Source: Bordetella parapertussis (lineage in GTDB: Bacteria; Pseudomonadota; Gammaproteobacteria; Burkholderiales; SG8-41). From it: a stretch of 23,657 nt of DNA. The stretch covers positions 1-23,657 of the forward strand of contig CAMBSS010000053.1 in the NCBI GenBank assembly GCA_945870465.1. The letters are read 5' to 3'. Made by a program: the position numbers and the translations under genes. The notes below the pieces were generated by a model. The model had not been told where the DNA came from. It searched no databases and was given only the letters and a program-made list of their open reading frames with translations. How positions within the stretch are numbered: the stretch's first letter is position 1; each line of letters opens with the position of its first letter. Below, piece after piece: positions 14,845-22,486 of the stretch.

Positions 14845-15434
14845 CAGGGACTTTGCAGCAACAACCGGATGTCGTGCAGCAGCTTGGGTGCGCCCTGCCC
14901 GTAGCTGGCAAAGAGCCGCAAGTGCCCCGCCTTGTCGTAGACATACGTTCCTGCGGAGTGATCGACGCTGTAACCGCCGCCCGCCGGCGCCTGCTTCTGA
15001 AAGAATACCTTGAAATCCTTGGCGGTGCGCGCCGTCGCCTCGGCGTCGCCGTAGAGCCCCAGAAAATCCGCATTGAAAGCGGGCACATACTTTGAAAGCA
15101 CTGCAGGCGTATCGCGCTCCGGATCGGCCGTGATGAACAGGACCTGCATATTCGCGGCGTCTTTGCCGAGTTCCCGGGCGACGATGGCGAGTTCGCCCAG
15201 CGTGACCGGGCAGACGTCGGGGCAATGGGTGTAGCCGAAGAAAACGACGACGACCTTGCCTTTGAAGTCCGCCAGCGTGCGCGCCTTGCCAGTGTGATCG
15301 GTGAGGCGCACATCGCGCCCGAAATCGGCGCCCGTGATATCGGTCAACTCGAATGCCGGACCCTTTTGCGCTGGCCCGCAGCCCGCGCTCAACACCGCGA
15401 GCCCCAGCAACAACGCGAGCGCGGAGCGCTTCAT
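14844..15434 (-). CDS. Sco1/SenC copper chaperone, lipoprotein
   Basis: The 196-residue protein delivers copper to the CuA site of cytochrome oxidase subunit II, or keeps its cysteines reduced. The N-terminal signal ends in a lipobox LSAGC with Cys19. The thioredoxin-like domain has the metal motif GYTHCPDVCP with Cys71 and Cys75, and the third ligand His159 in VDHSAGTYVYD. All three ligands are present. The start was placed at the ATG at 15434 (MKRSALALL), which gives the signal peptide directly; a TTG at 15455 lies inside the flanking repeat. It follows ctaB on the same strand but is separated by the 143-bp CGCAAAGA element. The stop overlaps the SDR start by one base. Confidence 0.95.
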   Translation of the reverse strand: MKRSALALLLGLAVLSAGCGPAQKGPAFELTDITGADFGRDVRLTDHTGKARTLADFKGKVVVVFFGYTHCPDVCPVTLGELAIVARELGKDAANMQVLFITADPERDTPAVLSKYVPAFNADFLGLYGDAEATARTAKDFKVFFQKQAPAGGGYSVDHSAGTYVYDKAGHLRLFASYGQGAPKLLHDIRLLLQSP

Positions 15435-15450
15435 CCTAGAAAAAGCGTAC

Positions 15451-15593
15451 CGCAAAGACGCGAAGGCGCAAAGATTCCGCTAAGATTTTGTTCATTTAAA
15501 TTCGTCACCCATTTGGCGATCAGATCATTTCTGCAGCATTCATTTTCATAGTTTATTTACATTGCGTTTCCTTCGCGCCTTTGCGTCTTTGCG
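15451..15593. repeat. CGCAAAGA-family imperfect inverted repeat element between ctaB and sco
   Basis: The left arm (15451-15473) reads as three 8-base units: CGCAAAGA, CGCGAAGG, CGCAAAG. The right arm (15571-15593) is its reverse complement at 21 of 23 positions. Between them lie 97 A/T-rich bases with no gene. This accounts for most of the 184-base gap between sco and ctaB. I see no transposase or clear target duplication. In the ctaB-sco transcript the arms would form a long-range stem. Confidence 0.75.
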
Positions 15594-15618
15594 GCGCGAA
15601 CTGCTTTTTATAGGTTAA

Positions 15619-16521
15619 TCAAAACGGGAAGTAATGATCGACCAGCAACGCCGCGAACATCAGCGTCAGATACAGAATCGAGTAGCGGAAAGTGGTCTGC
15701 GCGAGACGGTCGCTGTAATCGCGATAAATGCGGATCGCGTAATAGAGAAACACGCCGCCCAGGACAATCGCCGCCGCCACGTAGATCAGGCCGCTCATGC
15801 GCGTGGCGTATGGCAACAGCGTCACGGCGATCAGGATCACGGTGTAAAACAGCACGTGCAGGCGCGTGAATTTATCGCCGTGCGTCACCGGCAGCATGGG
15901 CACGCCAGCCTTGGCGTATTCCTGCTTGCGGTACAACGCGAGCGCCCAGAAATGCGGTGGCGTCCACGCAAAAATAATCAGGAACAGCAGCAGCGCCTGA
16001 AAAGGCACATCGCCGGTGACTGCCGCCCACCCCAGCACCGGCGGCATCGCGCCCGACGCGCCGCCGATCACGATATTTTGTGGCGTCATCGGTTTTAACA
16101 CGACGGTATACACGACCGCGTAACCGACGAAGGTCGCGAGCGTCAGCCACATCGTCAGCGCGTTGACTTCGAAATACAGCAGCGCGAGCCCGCTGCCGCC
16201 GACGGCCAGCGCAAACGCCAGCGTTTGCCGCGGCGTCAGATCGCCGCGCGGCAGGGGCCGGCCGCGCGTGCGCGCCATCATGGCGTCGATTTTCTGTTCC
16301 ACCAGGCAGTTGATTGCCGCCGCTGCGCCCGCGACCAATGCGATGCCGACGGTCGCCGCCAGCGCGGCAGCGGCGAATCGGGCATCCAGCGCGCCAAACG
16401 GCACGGCTAGAAACATGCCGATCACGGCGCAGAAAACGATCAGCGACACCACTCGCGGCTTGGTCAGCGCCAGGAATTGGGTGAAACGCAAAGAGGTATG
16501 CTGCCAGGTGAGGGAAGTCAT
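15619..16521 (-). CDS. ctaB: Protoheme IX farnesyltransferase (heme O synthase)
   Basis: The 300-residue UbiA-family prenyltransferase attaches a farnesyl group to heme B to make heme O, the precursor of heme A. It has about nine membrane helices. The first prenyl-diphosphate motif is [24 protein letters not shown], with Asn71, Glu75 in place of a usual Asp, and Asp79, as is normal for heme O synthases of this group. The second cytoplasmic loop has [43 protein letters not shown], including the CtaB-type HFWAL element. It follows ctaA by 6 bases. The 3' side abuts the CGCAAAGA repeat element. Confidence 0.97.
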   Translation of the reverse strand: MTSLTWQHTSLRFTQFLALTKPRVVSLIVFCAVIGMFLAVPFGALDARFAAAALAATVGIALVAGAAAAINCLVEQKIDAMMARTRGRPLPRGDLTPRQTLAFALAVGGSGLALLYFEVNALTMWLTLATFVGYAVVYTVVLKPMTPQNIVIGGASGAMPPVLGWAAVTGDVPFQALLLFLIIFAWTPPHFWALALYRKQEYAKAGVPMLPVTHGDKFTRLHVLFYTVILIAVTLLPYATRMSGLIYVAAAIVLGGVFLYYAIRIYRDYSDRLAQTTFRYSILYLTLMFAALLVDHYFPF

Positions 16522-16527
16522 TGACGC

Positions 16528-17517
16528 TTAACGTGAACTGCCGCGGCGGGAAAGGGCGCAGTTTATCACCACCATCAACACCAACAAAGCCGCCGCGACG
16601 CCGTTGTGCGCGACCGCCACGGGCAGGGGCAATGTCAGCAGCACGTTGGCGATGCCCAGACTGATCTGGGCCGCCAGCAACAGCGCCAAAGCGCCGCCCA
16701 GACGCCAGCACCCGGGAACGCGCATCAACGCAACCGCCAGCGCGCCGATATAAAGAAACGTCACCAGTGCGCCGACACGGTGGGCCCAGTGGATAGCTGT
16801 CAATGCGTCGAGCGCCAGCGGAACGCCGGCCGCGGTCATGCCCAGTTCCCGCATGAGATGAAATCCGTGGGCGAAGTCCATCGCCGGCAACCATCCACCG
16901 TGACAGGTCGGAAAATCGCGGCATGCGAGCGCTGCGTAGTTCGTCGATACCCAGCCGCCGAGGGTAATCTGACAAATCAGGATCACGAGGCCAGCTACCG
17001 CCCACGGCGGCAGGCGCAGCGCGCCGGCAGGCGTTGGCGGCAGGGTCGTCTGGCGCAACGCCAGCCAGGTCAGGAGCGCGAGCGTCGCCATGCCGCCAAG
17101 CAAATGCAGGGTGACGATGACGGGCTTTAACAACATGGTCACCGTCCACATGCCGAGCGTGGCCTGGACGCCAACCAGCGCAACGATGGACGTCGGCAGC
17201 CAGGGCGACTGGCGCAGCGCGCGGCGCTGCCGCCACGCGGTCAGCATGATGGCGAATATCAGGAAGCCCAGCGCGCCCGCGAGGTAGCGGTGAAACATTT
17301 CCTTCCAGGCCTTGTGCGTCTCGACCGGCCGCTGCGGAAACACCTGCTCGGCGCGCCCGATTTCTTCAGCGCTCTGCGGCACGCCGACCAGGTGGCCGTA
17401 GCAGCCGGGCCAGTCCGGACAGCCGAGGCCGGCGTCCTGCAGGCGCACGTAAGCGCCGACGATCACCACCACGAACGTCAGGCACACCGCCGCGAACACC
17501 AGTTTTTTGTAATTCAA
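16528..17517 (-). CDS. ctaA: Heme A synthase (Cox15/CtaA)
   Basis: The 329-residue integral membrane enzyme oxidises heme O to heme A. About eight membrane segments are visible. Motifs are VRLQDAGLGCPDWPGCYGH near residues 24-42 with the loop cysteines Cys33 and Cys39, ETHKAWKEMFHRYLAGALG with heme-ligand histidines, VTLHLLGGM, and in the second half CRDFPTCHGGWLP, IHWAHRVGA and VAHNGVAAAL. It starts at TTG 17517, which overlaps the upstream TGA (TTGA) and has GAGGATAGG just before it; no ATG is suitable. The rare start with overlapping stop suggests translation is coupled to the Sco-like gene. Confidence 0.95.
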   Translation of the reverse strand: MNYKKLVFAAVCLTFVVVIVGAYVRLQDAGLGCPDWPGCYGHLVGVPQSAEEIGRAEQVFPQRPVETHKAWKEMFHRYLAGALGFLIFAIMLTAWRQRRALRQSPWLPTSIVALVGVQATLGMWTVTMLLKPVIVTLHLLGGMATLALLTWLALRQTTLPPTPAGALRLPPWAVAGLVILICQITLGGWVSTNYAALACRDFPTCHGGWLPAMDFAHGFHLMRELGMTAAGVPLALDALTAIHWAHRVGALVTFLYIGALAVALMRVPGCWRLGGALALLLAAQISLGIANVLLTLPLPVAVAHNGVAAALLVLMVVINCALSRRGSSR

Positions 17518-18098
17518 CCTATCCTCGACGTTTTAAGCAGGCGCGAGAGATCCTTGATCATGCGCGCGGGCTCGGCGTCGCTCGCATAGCGCAGCACCAC
17601 GTTGCCCAGCGGATCGACGACGTAAATATACCCGGCCAGCGGCCCGTCCGCAGGCAGGCGTTTGAGCAAATCACTGGCGGCGGCGCGCACCGCCCACGTG
17701 CCGTGAAAATCCTGCGCGACTTTGTCCGCAACGCTCTTTGCAATTTCGGCGTCGTCGCTGATGAGCCAGGCGCGCTCGATGCGGTCCATGTTCTTGCCCT
17801 GCGTGAGCCGCAACTGGCGCAGCGTAAAAAGCTTGCGCTGGCAGGCTTCACCGCACTGCGCCGCATCCGCCGTCAGCAATAGCCACTTGCCGCGCAACTG
17901 GCTCAGTTGAAAAGCAGTGCCGTCGGCCAGCCGCAGGCGCGGGTCCGGCAATGGCAAAGCGTCCATCAGCTCGCCGTAATTAGTATGCTGTTGCGGCGGC
18001 AACACGTAGTACATCACGTAAGACGCCACCACCGGCGCGATGCACAGGGCCAAAATCAACCACAGGCTGGCGCGGCTTTTACGTGCGTTTTCTGACAT
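17514..18098 (-). CDS. Sco-like membrane-anchored protein of the cox cluster
   Basis: The 194-residue protein has one N-terminal membrane helix (about 11-33) and a periplasmic thioredoxin-like domain. DGTAFQLSQLRGKWLLLTADAAQCGEACQRK places Cys82 and Cys86 as a CxxxC pair, like Sco, followed by QLRLTQGKNMDRIERAWLISDD and a conserved GYIYVVDPLGNVVLRY. The His that completes the Sco copper site has no counterpart: a Leu stands there in my alignment. It may therefore act as a thiol reductase rather than a three-ligand copper carrier. Homologues sit between surf1 and ctaA in betaproteobacterial oxidase clusters, so an assembly role is likely. It overlaps surf1 by 20 bases and ctaA by 4. The ATG at 18098 was chosen because it precedes the membrane anchor. 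Confidence 0.85.
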   Translation of the reverse strand: MSENARKSRASLWLILALCIAPVVASYVMYYVLPPQQHTNYGELMDALPLPDPRLRLADGTAFQLSQLRGKWLLLTADAAQCGEACQRKLFTLRQLRLTQGKNMDRIERAWLISDDAEIAKSVADKVAQDFHGTWAVRAAASDLLKRLPADGPLAGYIYVVDPLGNVVLRYASDAEPARMIKDLSRLLKTSRIG

Positions 18099-18783
18099 TG
18101 CACACCAAATAGATGATGACGATTGCGGCGGCCATGGCAAACCACTGGAACGCGTAGCCGTAATGCTTGTCGATGCCGAGGTCGGGCGCGCTCCATTCGC
18201 GCTTGAGCCCGTCGTCGATTCCACTTTCCTGCTGTATCACCACCGGCTGCAGCGCAAGCGGCATGGCCGCGCGATAGCGTTCCAGCGTGAGGTTCTGCCA
18301 TACCTTGCCTTCGGCCACCTGCTTCGACAGTTCCAGATAGCGTTTGCTCGGCACCGTCGCCAGGCCGGTGATAAGGACCTCTTCCGGCGGCGTTTTGATC
18401 TGCGGCAGGATGTCGCGCGAACCGGTTGCCGCCACCCATCCGCGGTTGACGAGCACATGGCGTTCGCCAGCGTTTATCCTGAGCGGCATCACGACCTGGT
18501 ACCCAACGACACCGTGAAGGATGCGGTTATCGATCAGGACCGCGTATTTCGGTTCAAAGCGCCCGCGCACTTCGACGCGGTGCCACGCCACGTCTTCAGC
18601 CCTGGCCTCGGTTTGCGACAGCTCGATCTGCGCGTCGCGGTTTGCCGCGGCGATACGCTGTGCCAGCGCCGCCTTGTCCTGTCCGCGCCCAAGCTGCCAG
18701 TTGCCGAGCGCGACCGTCGCCGCCACACCCGCGATTGCCGCGAGCGTAGGCCACAGCGATGGCTTGAACTGGAGTTGCGGCAT
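18079..18783 (-). CDS. SURF1 family cytochrome oxidase assembly protein
   Basis: The 234-residue protein has the SURF1 layout: an N-terminal membrane helix (about 9-27) followed directly by GNWQLGRGQDKAAL, a periplasmic domain, and a C-terminal helix (about 211-229). Typical elements are WHRVEVRGRFEPKYAVLIDNRILHGVVGYQVVMPLRI, VLVNRGWVA and the C-terminal GYAFQWFAMA. SURF1 helps insert heme A into subunit I. Its start faces the small DUF2909 gene across 52 bases, so this region probably carries the promoter for surf1, the Sco-like gene, ctaA, ctaB, sco and the SDR. The 3' end overlaps the next gene by 20 bases. Confidence 0.93.
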   Translation of the reverse strand: MPQLQFKPSLWPTLAAIAGVAATVALGNWQLGRGQDKAALAQRIAAANRDAQIELSQTEARAEDVAWHRVEVRGRFEPKYAVLIDNRILHGVVGYQVVMPLRINAGERHVLVNRGWVAATGSRDILPQIKTPPEEVLITGLATVPSKRYLELSKQVAEGKVWQNLTLERYRAAMPLALQPVVIQQESGIDDGLKREWSAPDLGIDKHYGYAFQWFAMAAAIVIIYLVCNVRKRT

Positions 18784-18835
18784 GGCTGGTCAGTGCACGC
18801 AGGCTGGGCTACACTGGCCGCCAGCGAGGTTGCAA

Positions 18836-19033
18836 TTGAAAATCATAGTTTTAATATTCATCGTCCTGATACTGGCGAGCCTGGGCTCGGCGCTCTACTT
18901 CATGGTCAAGGACAAGGGCGGGGCTTCGACGCGTACCGCCAGGGCACTGACCTGGCGCGTGGTGTTTTCGCTCACGCTCTTCATGCTTTTGATGCTCGCC
19001 TATCATTTTGGTTTCATCAGCGGTAAGTTATAA
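18836..19033 (+). CDS. Small twin-transmembrane protein (DUF2909)
   Basis: The 65-residue protein has two hydrophobic helices (about 2-22 and 42-59) joined by a short basic loop, MVKDKGGASTRTARALTWR. The DUF2909 family is found between cox3 and surf1 in many beta- and gammaproteobacteria, as here, so a link with oxidase assembly is likely but unproven. It is the only + strand gene inside the otherwise leftward cox cluster. The start is TTG at 18836: GCGAGG at 18824-18829 gives about six bases of spacing, whereas the TTG at 18830 would touch the Shine-Dalgarno. A longer open frame beginning at 18521 only shadows surf1. Confidence 0.85.
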   Translation: MKIIVLIFIVLILASLGSALYFMVKDKGGASTRTARALTWRVVFSLTLFMLLMLAYHFGFISGKL

Positions 19034-19060
19034 AAAAAACGCCGCACTATCGGTGCGGCG
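19032..19060 (-). terminator. Intrinsic terminator of the ctaC-ctaE transcript
   Basis: On the - strand, CGCCGCAC (19060 to 19053) and GTGCGGCG (19047 to 19040) form an 8-bp G+C-rich stem with a 5-base loop. It is followed directly by a run of eight U residues (from the A-run at 19032-19039). It lies about 57 bases after the ctaE stop and just past the convergent DUF2909 stop. Confidence 0.88.
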
Positions 19061-19116
19061 CTGAGTCCCCTCCCTGCGGGAACCTCCCCCCCGTTATTGG
19101 TTCTGGCGCCTGGTGT

Positions 19117-19965
19117 TTATAACCAGTAGACCAGTATGAACAACAGCAGCCAGACGACGTCGACGAAGTGCCAGTACCACGCCACGCCTTCGAAACCAAA
19201 ATGATGTTCTGCGGTGAAATGGCCCGCAATGCTGCGGCCGAGAATCACCATGAGCATCAACGTGCCGACGGTCACGTGAAATCCGTGAAAGCCGGTCAGC
19301 ATGTAGAAGGTCGCGCCGTACGCGCCGGTCGACAGCTTCAGATTGAGTTCCGAATACGCATGGCTGTACTCATAAGCCTGGAAACCGAGGAACGTCATGC
19401 CGAGCGCCACCGTCAACGCGAGGCCGAGGATCAGATGCGTGCGGTTGTTCTTCAGTAGCCCCCAATGCGCCCACGTCACCGTTACGCCGGAAGACAGCAG
19501 CAGGAACGTATTCAGCGCGGGGATACCCCAGGCGCCCATCGGCGTGAACATCTCACCGACCCCCGGTCCCGCGGTCGGCCATTGCACGGAAAAATCCGGC
19601 CACAGGAGTTTGTGCTCGAGGTCGCCGAGCCACGGCACCGACAGCACGCGCATGTAGAACAGCGCGCCGAAGAATGCGGCGAAGAACATGACCTCCGAAA
19701 ATATGAACCAGCTCATGCCCCAGCGGAACGAGGCATCGACCTGTTTGTTGTAGCTGCCGCTTTCGCTTTCGTGCGCGACCACGCCGAACCAGCCGAACAT
19801 CATGTAGAAAAGCGTGCACACGCCGAAAATCAGCAGGAACTTGCCCCACGTCGCGTCATTCATCCACAACGCCGCGCCGAATGCCATGCACAGCAGCGCC
19901 AGCGAGCCGAAGATCGGCCACCGCGATGGGTCCGGAATGAAATAACGCGCAGATTGGTTCATCAT
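19117..19965 (-). CDS. ctaE: Cytochrome c oxidase subunit III
   Basis: The 282-residue protein has seven membrane helices. Conserved elements are YFIPDPSRWPIFGS at the N-terminus, RWGMSWFIFSEVMFFAAFFGALFY with the conserved buried Glu (about residue 94), INTFLLLSSGVTVTWAH-like packing in the fourth helix, FHGFHVTVGTLML, and GFEGVAWYWHFVDVVWLLLFILVYW at the end. Subunit III stabilises the proton-uptake side of subunit I and binds lipid. The start is ATG 19965, with GAAGGAGAAGG upstream; a second ATG at 19962 is possible. It follows DUF2970 by 54 bases and ends 57 bases before a strong terminator. Confidence 0.97.
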   Translation of the reverse strand: MMNQSARYFIPDPSRWPIFGSLALLCMAFGAALWMNDATWGKFLLIFGVCTLFYMMFGWFGVVAHESESGSYNKQVDASFRWGMSWFIFSEVMFFAAFFGALFYMRVLSVPWLGDLEHKLLWPDFSVQWPTAGPGVGEMFTPMGAWGIPALNTFLLLSSGVTVTWAHWGLLKNNRTHLILGLALTVALGMTFLGFQAYEYSHAYSELNLKLSTGAYGATFYMLTGFHGFHVTVGTLMLMVILGRSIAGHFTAEHHFGFEGVAWYWHFVDVVWLLLFILVYWL

Positions 19966-20019
19966 AATACCTTCTCCTTCGTAACTTTCCCTCGTAACTT
20001 CAGATTGCGCCTGCCTTCG

Positions 20020-20232
20020 TCAGCTGAGTATAAAACGCACCAGCGTGATGAGGCTCAAAACCAGAACTATCGCGCCGATTATGCCGGCGACTATGACTTG
20101 CACGGGCTTCAGCCGCACTGCGTCCTTCTCGTAATCGGCGCGCCGGCGTATGCCCAGGAACGACCAGAACACCGCCTTGATCACCTGTGGCAGTGTCGCG
20201 CTCGCCGCTTTGTTTTCTTCCGCCATTTCCAT
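20020..20232 (-). CDS. DUF2970 small membrane protein
   Basis: The 70-residue protein has a short polar N-terminus, then VIKAVFWSFLGIRRRADYEKDAVRLKPVQVIVAGIIGAIVLVLSLITLVRFIL, with a single strong membrane helix at about 46-69. The FWSFLGIRRRADYEKD stretch is the hallmark of DUF2970, a family found beside ctaG and ctaE. No function is established; an assembly or stability role for the oxidase is the reasonable guess. Its ATG at 20232 shares a base with the ctaG stop (TGATG), so translation is coupled; an alternative ATG is at 20226. Confidence 0.88.
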   Translation of the reverse strand: MEMAEENKAASATLPQVIKAVFWSFLGIRRRADYEKDAVRLKPVQVIVAGIIGAIVLVLSLITLVRFILS

Positions 20233-20771
20233 CAGCCGGCTTTCCTGGCCGTGCCTTCGATCTCGAAAAACGAATACGACAGCGTGATCGTATTGACGTC
20301 GTCCGGCAATCCCGGACCGATGACGAAGACCACCGGCATTTGCCGCGTCTCACCCGCCTGCAGGGTCTGCTGGGTAAAACAAAAACATTCGAGTTTTTTG
20401 AAGAACTGCACCGCCCGCTGCGGACCGTAGCTCGGCACGGCCTGGCCGGTGACCGCGCGATCGGCTGTATTGCGGATTTCGTACATCACTGTGATCATTT
20501 CACCCGGGTGTATGCGCACGCTCGGCTGCAGCGGACGGAAAGTCCACGGCAGCTTGCCCGAGAGGTTGGAATCGAATTCGATCGTGACAAAGCGCGCGGT
20601 ATCGATCTGCGTGTTCTCGACCGTGTCGGCCTTGAGCACGTTGTTGACGCCGGTGACTTCGCAGATTTTCTTGTAGAACGGAATCATCGCGAAGCCGAAG
20701 CCGAACATCGCCACGGCGACGACGAACAGCTTGCGCATCGTCAGCAGGTTCGACTGGGCCTGAGCGCTCAT
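20232..20771 (-). CDS. ctaG: Cytochrome c oxidase assembly protein (Cox11)
   Basis: The 179-residue membrane-anchored copper chaperone helps form the CuB centre in subunit I. One membrane helix (about 14-32) carries AMFGFGFAMIPFYKKICEVTG with conserved Cys37, followed by a periplasmic immunoglobulin-like beta domain. The copper-binding pair is Cys129 and Cys131 in KKLECFCFTQQ. Other conserved parts are WTFRPLQPSVRIHPGE and LSYSFFE. The ATG at 20771 overlaps the TGA of the small assembly ORF (ATGA); a TTG at 20777 is less likely. Downstream DUF2970 starts at its stop codon. Confidence 0.96.
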   Translation of the reverse strand: MSAQAQSNLLTMRKLFVVAVAMFGFGFAMIPFYKKICEVTGVNNVLKADTVENTQIDTARFVTIEFDSNLSGKLPWTFRPLQPSVRIHPGEMITVMYEIRNTADRAVTGQAVPSYGPQRAVQFFKKLECFCFTQQTLQAGETRQMPVVFVIGPGLPDDVNTITLSYSFFEIEGTARKAG

Positions 20772-20881
20772 TGCCAATGCCGGATTATAACGCTGACGAA
20801 AAAAACGGCCGCGATCAATGCCAGTATCAGCGCGGTCTTCCGCCTGCCCGCTGGCGACCGTTCATCCATCGCGGCATGCAT
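20768..20881 (-). CDS. Cytochrome oxidase small assembly protein (37 residues)
   Basis: This short gene lies between ctaD and ctaG. It starts at ATG 20881, which overlaps the ctaD TAA (TAATG), and ends with a TGA overlapping the ctaG ATG (ATGA). The product reads [15 protein letters not shown], then a hydrophobic helix (about 17-32, TALILALIAAVFFVSV), then IIRHWQ. A basic stretch before one helix predicts an N-in single-pass membrane protein. Small proteins of this type at this spot are known in betaproteobacterial oxidase clusters. The tight overlaps on both sides argue strongly that it is translated. A second ATG at 20869 (MDERSP) is also possible. Confidence 0.82.
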   Translation of the reverse strand: MHAAMDERSPAGRRKTALILALIAAVFFVSVIIRHWQ

Positions 20882-22470
20882 TACTTGACGACCGGCGGCG
20901 TCTCAAAGCTGTGATACGGCGGCGGCGAGCTCAGCGTCCACTCGAGCGTATCGGCGCCTTCCCACGGGTTGTTCGGTGCCTTCTCGCCACCTTTGGCGCA
21001 CTTGATGATGCCCCATACGAAGAGCAGCTGCGACAGTCCAAAGCCGAAGGCACCGATAGTCGCGAGCATGTTGAAATCGGCGAACTGCATGGCGTAATCC
21101 GGAATACGGCGCGGCATGCCGGCAAGGCCCAGGAAATGCATGGGGAAGAACGTGACGTTGAAGAAAACCAGCGAGGTCCAGAAATGCCATTTGCCGAGAG
21201 TCTCGCTGTACATATGTCCGGTCCATTTCGGCAGCCAGAAATAGGTGCCCGAGAAAATCGCGAACAACGAGCCGGCGACCAGCACGTAATGGAAGTGCGC
21301 CACCACGTAATAGGTGTCCTGCAACTGGATGTCGACGGGGGTGATCGCGAGAATCAGGCCGGTAAAGCCGCCCATCGAGAACACGAAAATGAAACCCACC
21401 GCAAACAGCATCGGGGTCTCGAAAGTCATCGAGCCTTTCCACATGGTGGCGATCCAGTTGAACACCTTAACGCCGGTCGGCACCGCGATCAGCATGGTGG
21501 CGAACATGAAGAACAACTGCCCCGCCGCCGGCATGCCGACGGTAAACATGTGGTGCGCCCACACAATGAACGACAGGATCGCGATCGACGAGGTGGCGTA
21601 AACCATGGAGGCGTAGCCGAACAGCGGCTTGCGCGCGAACGCCGGAATCACCTGGGAGACGATGCCGAACGCCGGCAGAATCATGATGTAGACCTCGGGG
21701 TGGCCAAAGAACCAGAAAATATGCTGGAACATCACGGGGTCGCCGCCGCCTGCCGCATTGAAGAAATTGGTGCCGAAATGGCGGTCGGTCAGCAGCATCG
21801 TGATCGCGCCCGCCAGCACCGGCATTACCGCGATCAGCAGGTAGGCCGTGATCAGCCACGTCCACACGAACAGCGGCATTTTCATCAGCGTCATGCCGGG
21901 CGCGCGCATGTTGAGGATGGTAGTGACGATGTTGATCGAGCCCATGATCGACGACGCGCCCATAATGTGCAGCGCGAAAATGCCGAGATCCATGCCCGGG
22001 CCCATCTGCGTCGATAACGGCGCGTAAATCGTCCAGCCCCCGGCGGGTGCGCCGCCCGGCACGAAGAACGACGTGACCAGCAGGATCGCCGCCGGCGGCA
22101 GCAGCCAGAAGCTCCAGTTGTTCATGCGCGCGAATGCCATGTCGGGCGCGCCTATCATCATCGGGATCTGCCAGTTGGCGAAGCCGACGAACGCCGGCAT
22201 GATCGCGCCGAACACCATGATGAGGCCGTGCATGGTGGTCAACTGGTTGAAAAACTCGGGACGCCAGAACTGCAATCCGGGCTGAAACAACTCGGCGCGG
22301 ATGCCGAACGCAAGCATGCCGCCGAGGAAGAACATCGTCAGGCTGAAAATCAGGTAAAGCGTGCCGATATCCTTGTGATTGGTCGTCTGGACCCAGCGCA
22401 TGATGCCCGACGGGTGGTGCGCGTGATCGTCGTGGCCGTGCGCCTGATCGTGTCCGTGTGCTGCTTCCAT
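20881..22470 (-). CDS. ctaD: Cytochrome c oxidase subunit I (aa3-type)
   Basis: The 529-residue catalytic subunit reduces O2 and pumps protons. Twelve helices are expected. Ligands seen: low-spin heme a His81 (TTMHG) and His394; high-spin heme a3 His392 in VAHFHYV; CuB His257, His306 and His307 (GHPEVY, WAHHMFT); cross-linked Tyr261. D-channel Asp110 (GAPDMAF), gating Glu259 and K-channel Lys335 are present, so it belongs to the A-type oxidases with both channels. The N-terminus is unusually histidine-rich ([15 protein letters not shown]), possibly metal-binding. It follows ctaC by 16 bases and runs straight into the small assembly ORF. Confidence 0.98.
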   Translation of the reverse strand: MEAAHGHDQAHGHDDHAHHPSGIMRWVQTTNHKDIGTLYLIFSLTMFFLGGMLAFGIRAELFQPGLQFWRPEFFNQLTTMHGLIMVFGAIMPAFVGFANWQIPMMIGAPDMAFARMNNWSFWLLPPAAILLVTSFFVPGGAPAGGWTIYAPLSTQMGPGMDLGIFALHIMGASSIMGSINIVTTILNMRAPGMTLMKMPLFVWTWLITAYLLIAVMPVLAGAITMLLTDRHFGTNFFNAAGGGDPVMFQHIFWFFGHPEVYIMILPAFGIVSQVIPAFARKPLFGYASMVYATSSIAILSFIVWAHHMFTVGMPAAGQLFFMFATMLIAVPTGVKVFNWIATMWKGSMTFETPMLFAVGFIFVFSMGGFTGLILAITPVDIQLQDTYYVVAHFHYVLVAGSLFAIFSGTYFWLPKWTGHMYSETLGKWHFWTSLVFFNVTFFPMHFLGLAGMPRRIPDYAMQFADFNMLATIGAFGFGLSQLLFVWGIIKCAKGGEKAPNNPWEGADTLEWTLSSPPPYHSFETPPVVK

Positions 22471-22486
22471 GGGAATCTCCTAGGTC

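Noticed and set aside
15871..17236. 454-codon - strand frame over ctaA and ctaB
   Set aside because: It is another frame of the same strand, Arg/Gly/Ala-rich without domains, while ctaA and ctaB have all expected motifs.
20818..22017. 399-codon open frame on the + strand
   Set aside because: It is antisense to ctaD and has biased, low-complexity composition rich in His, Arg and Glu, typical of a shadow frame opposite a high-GC gene.
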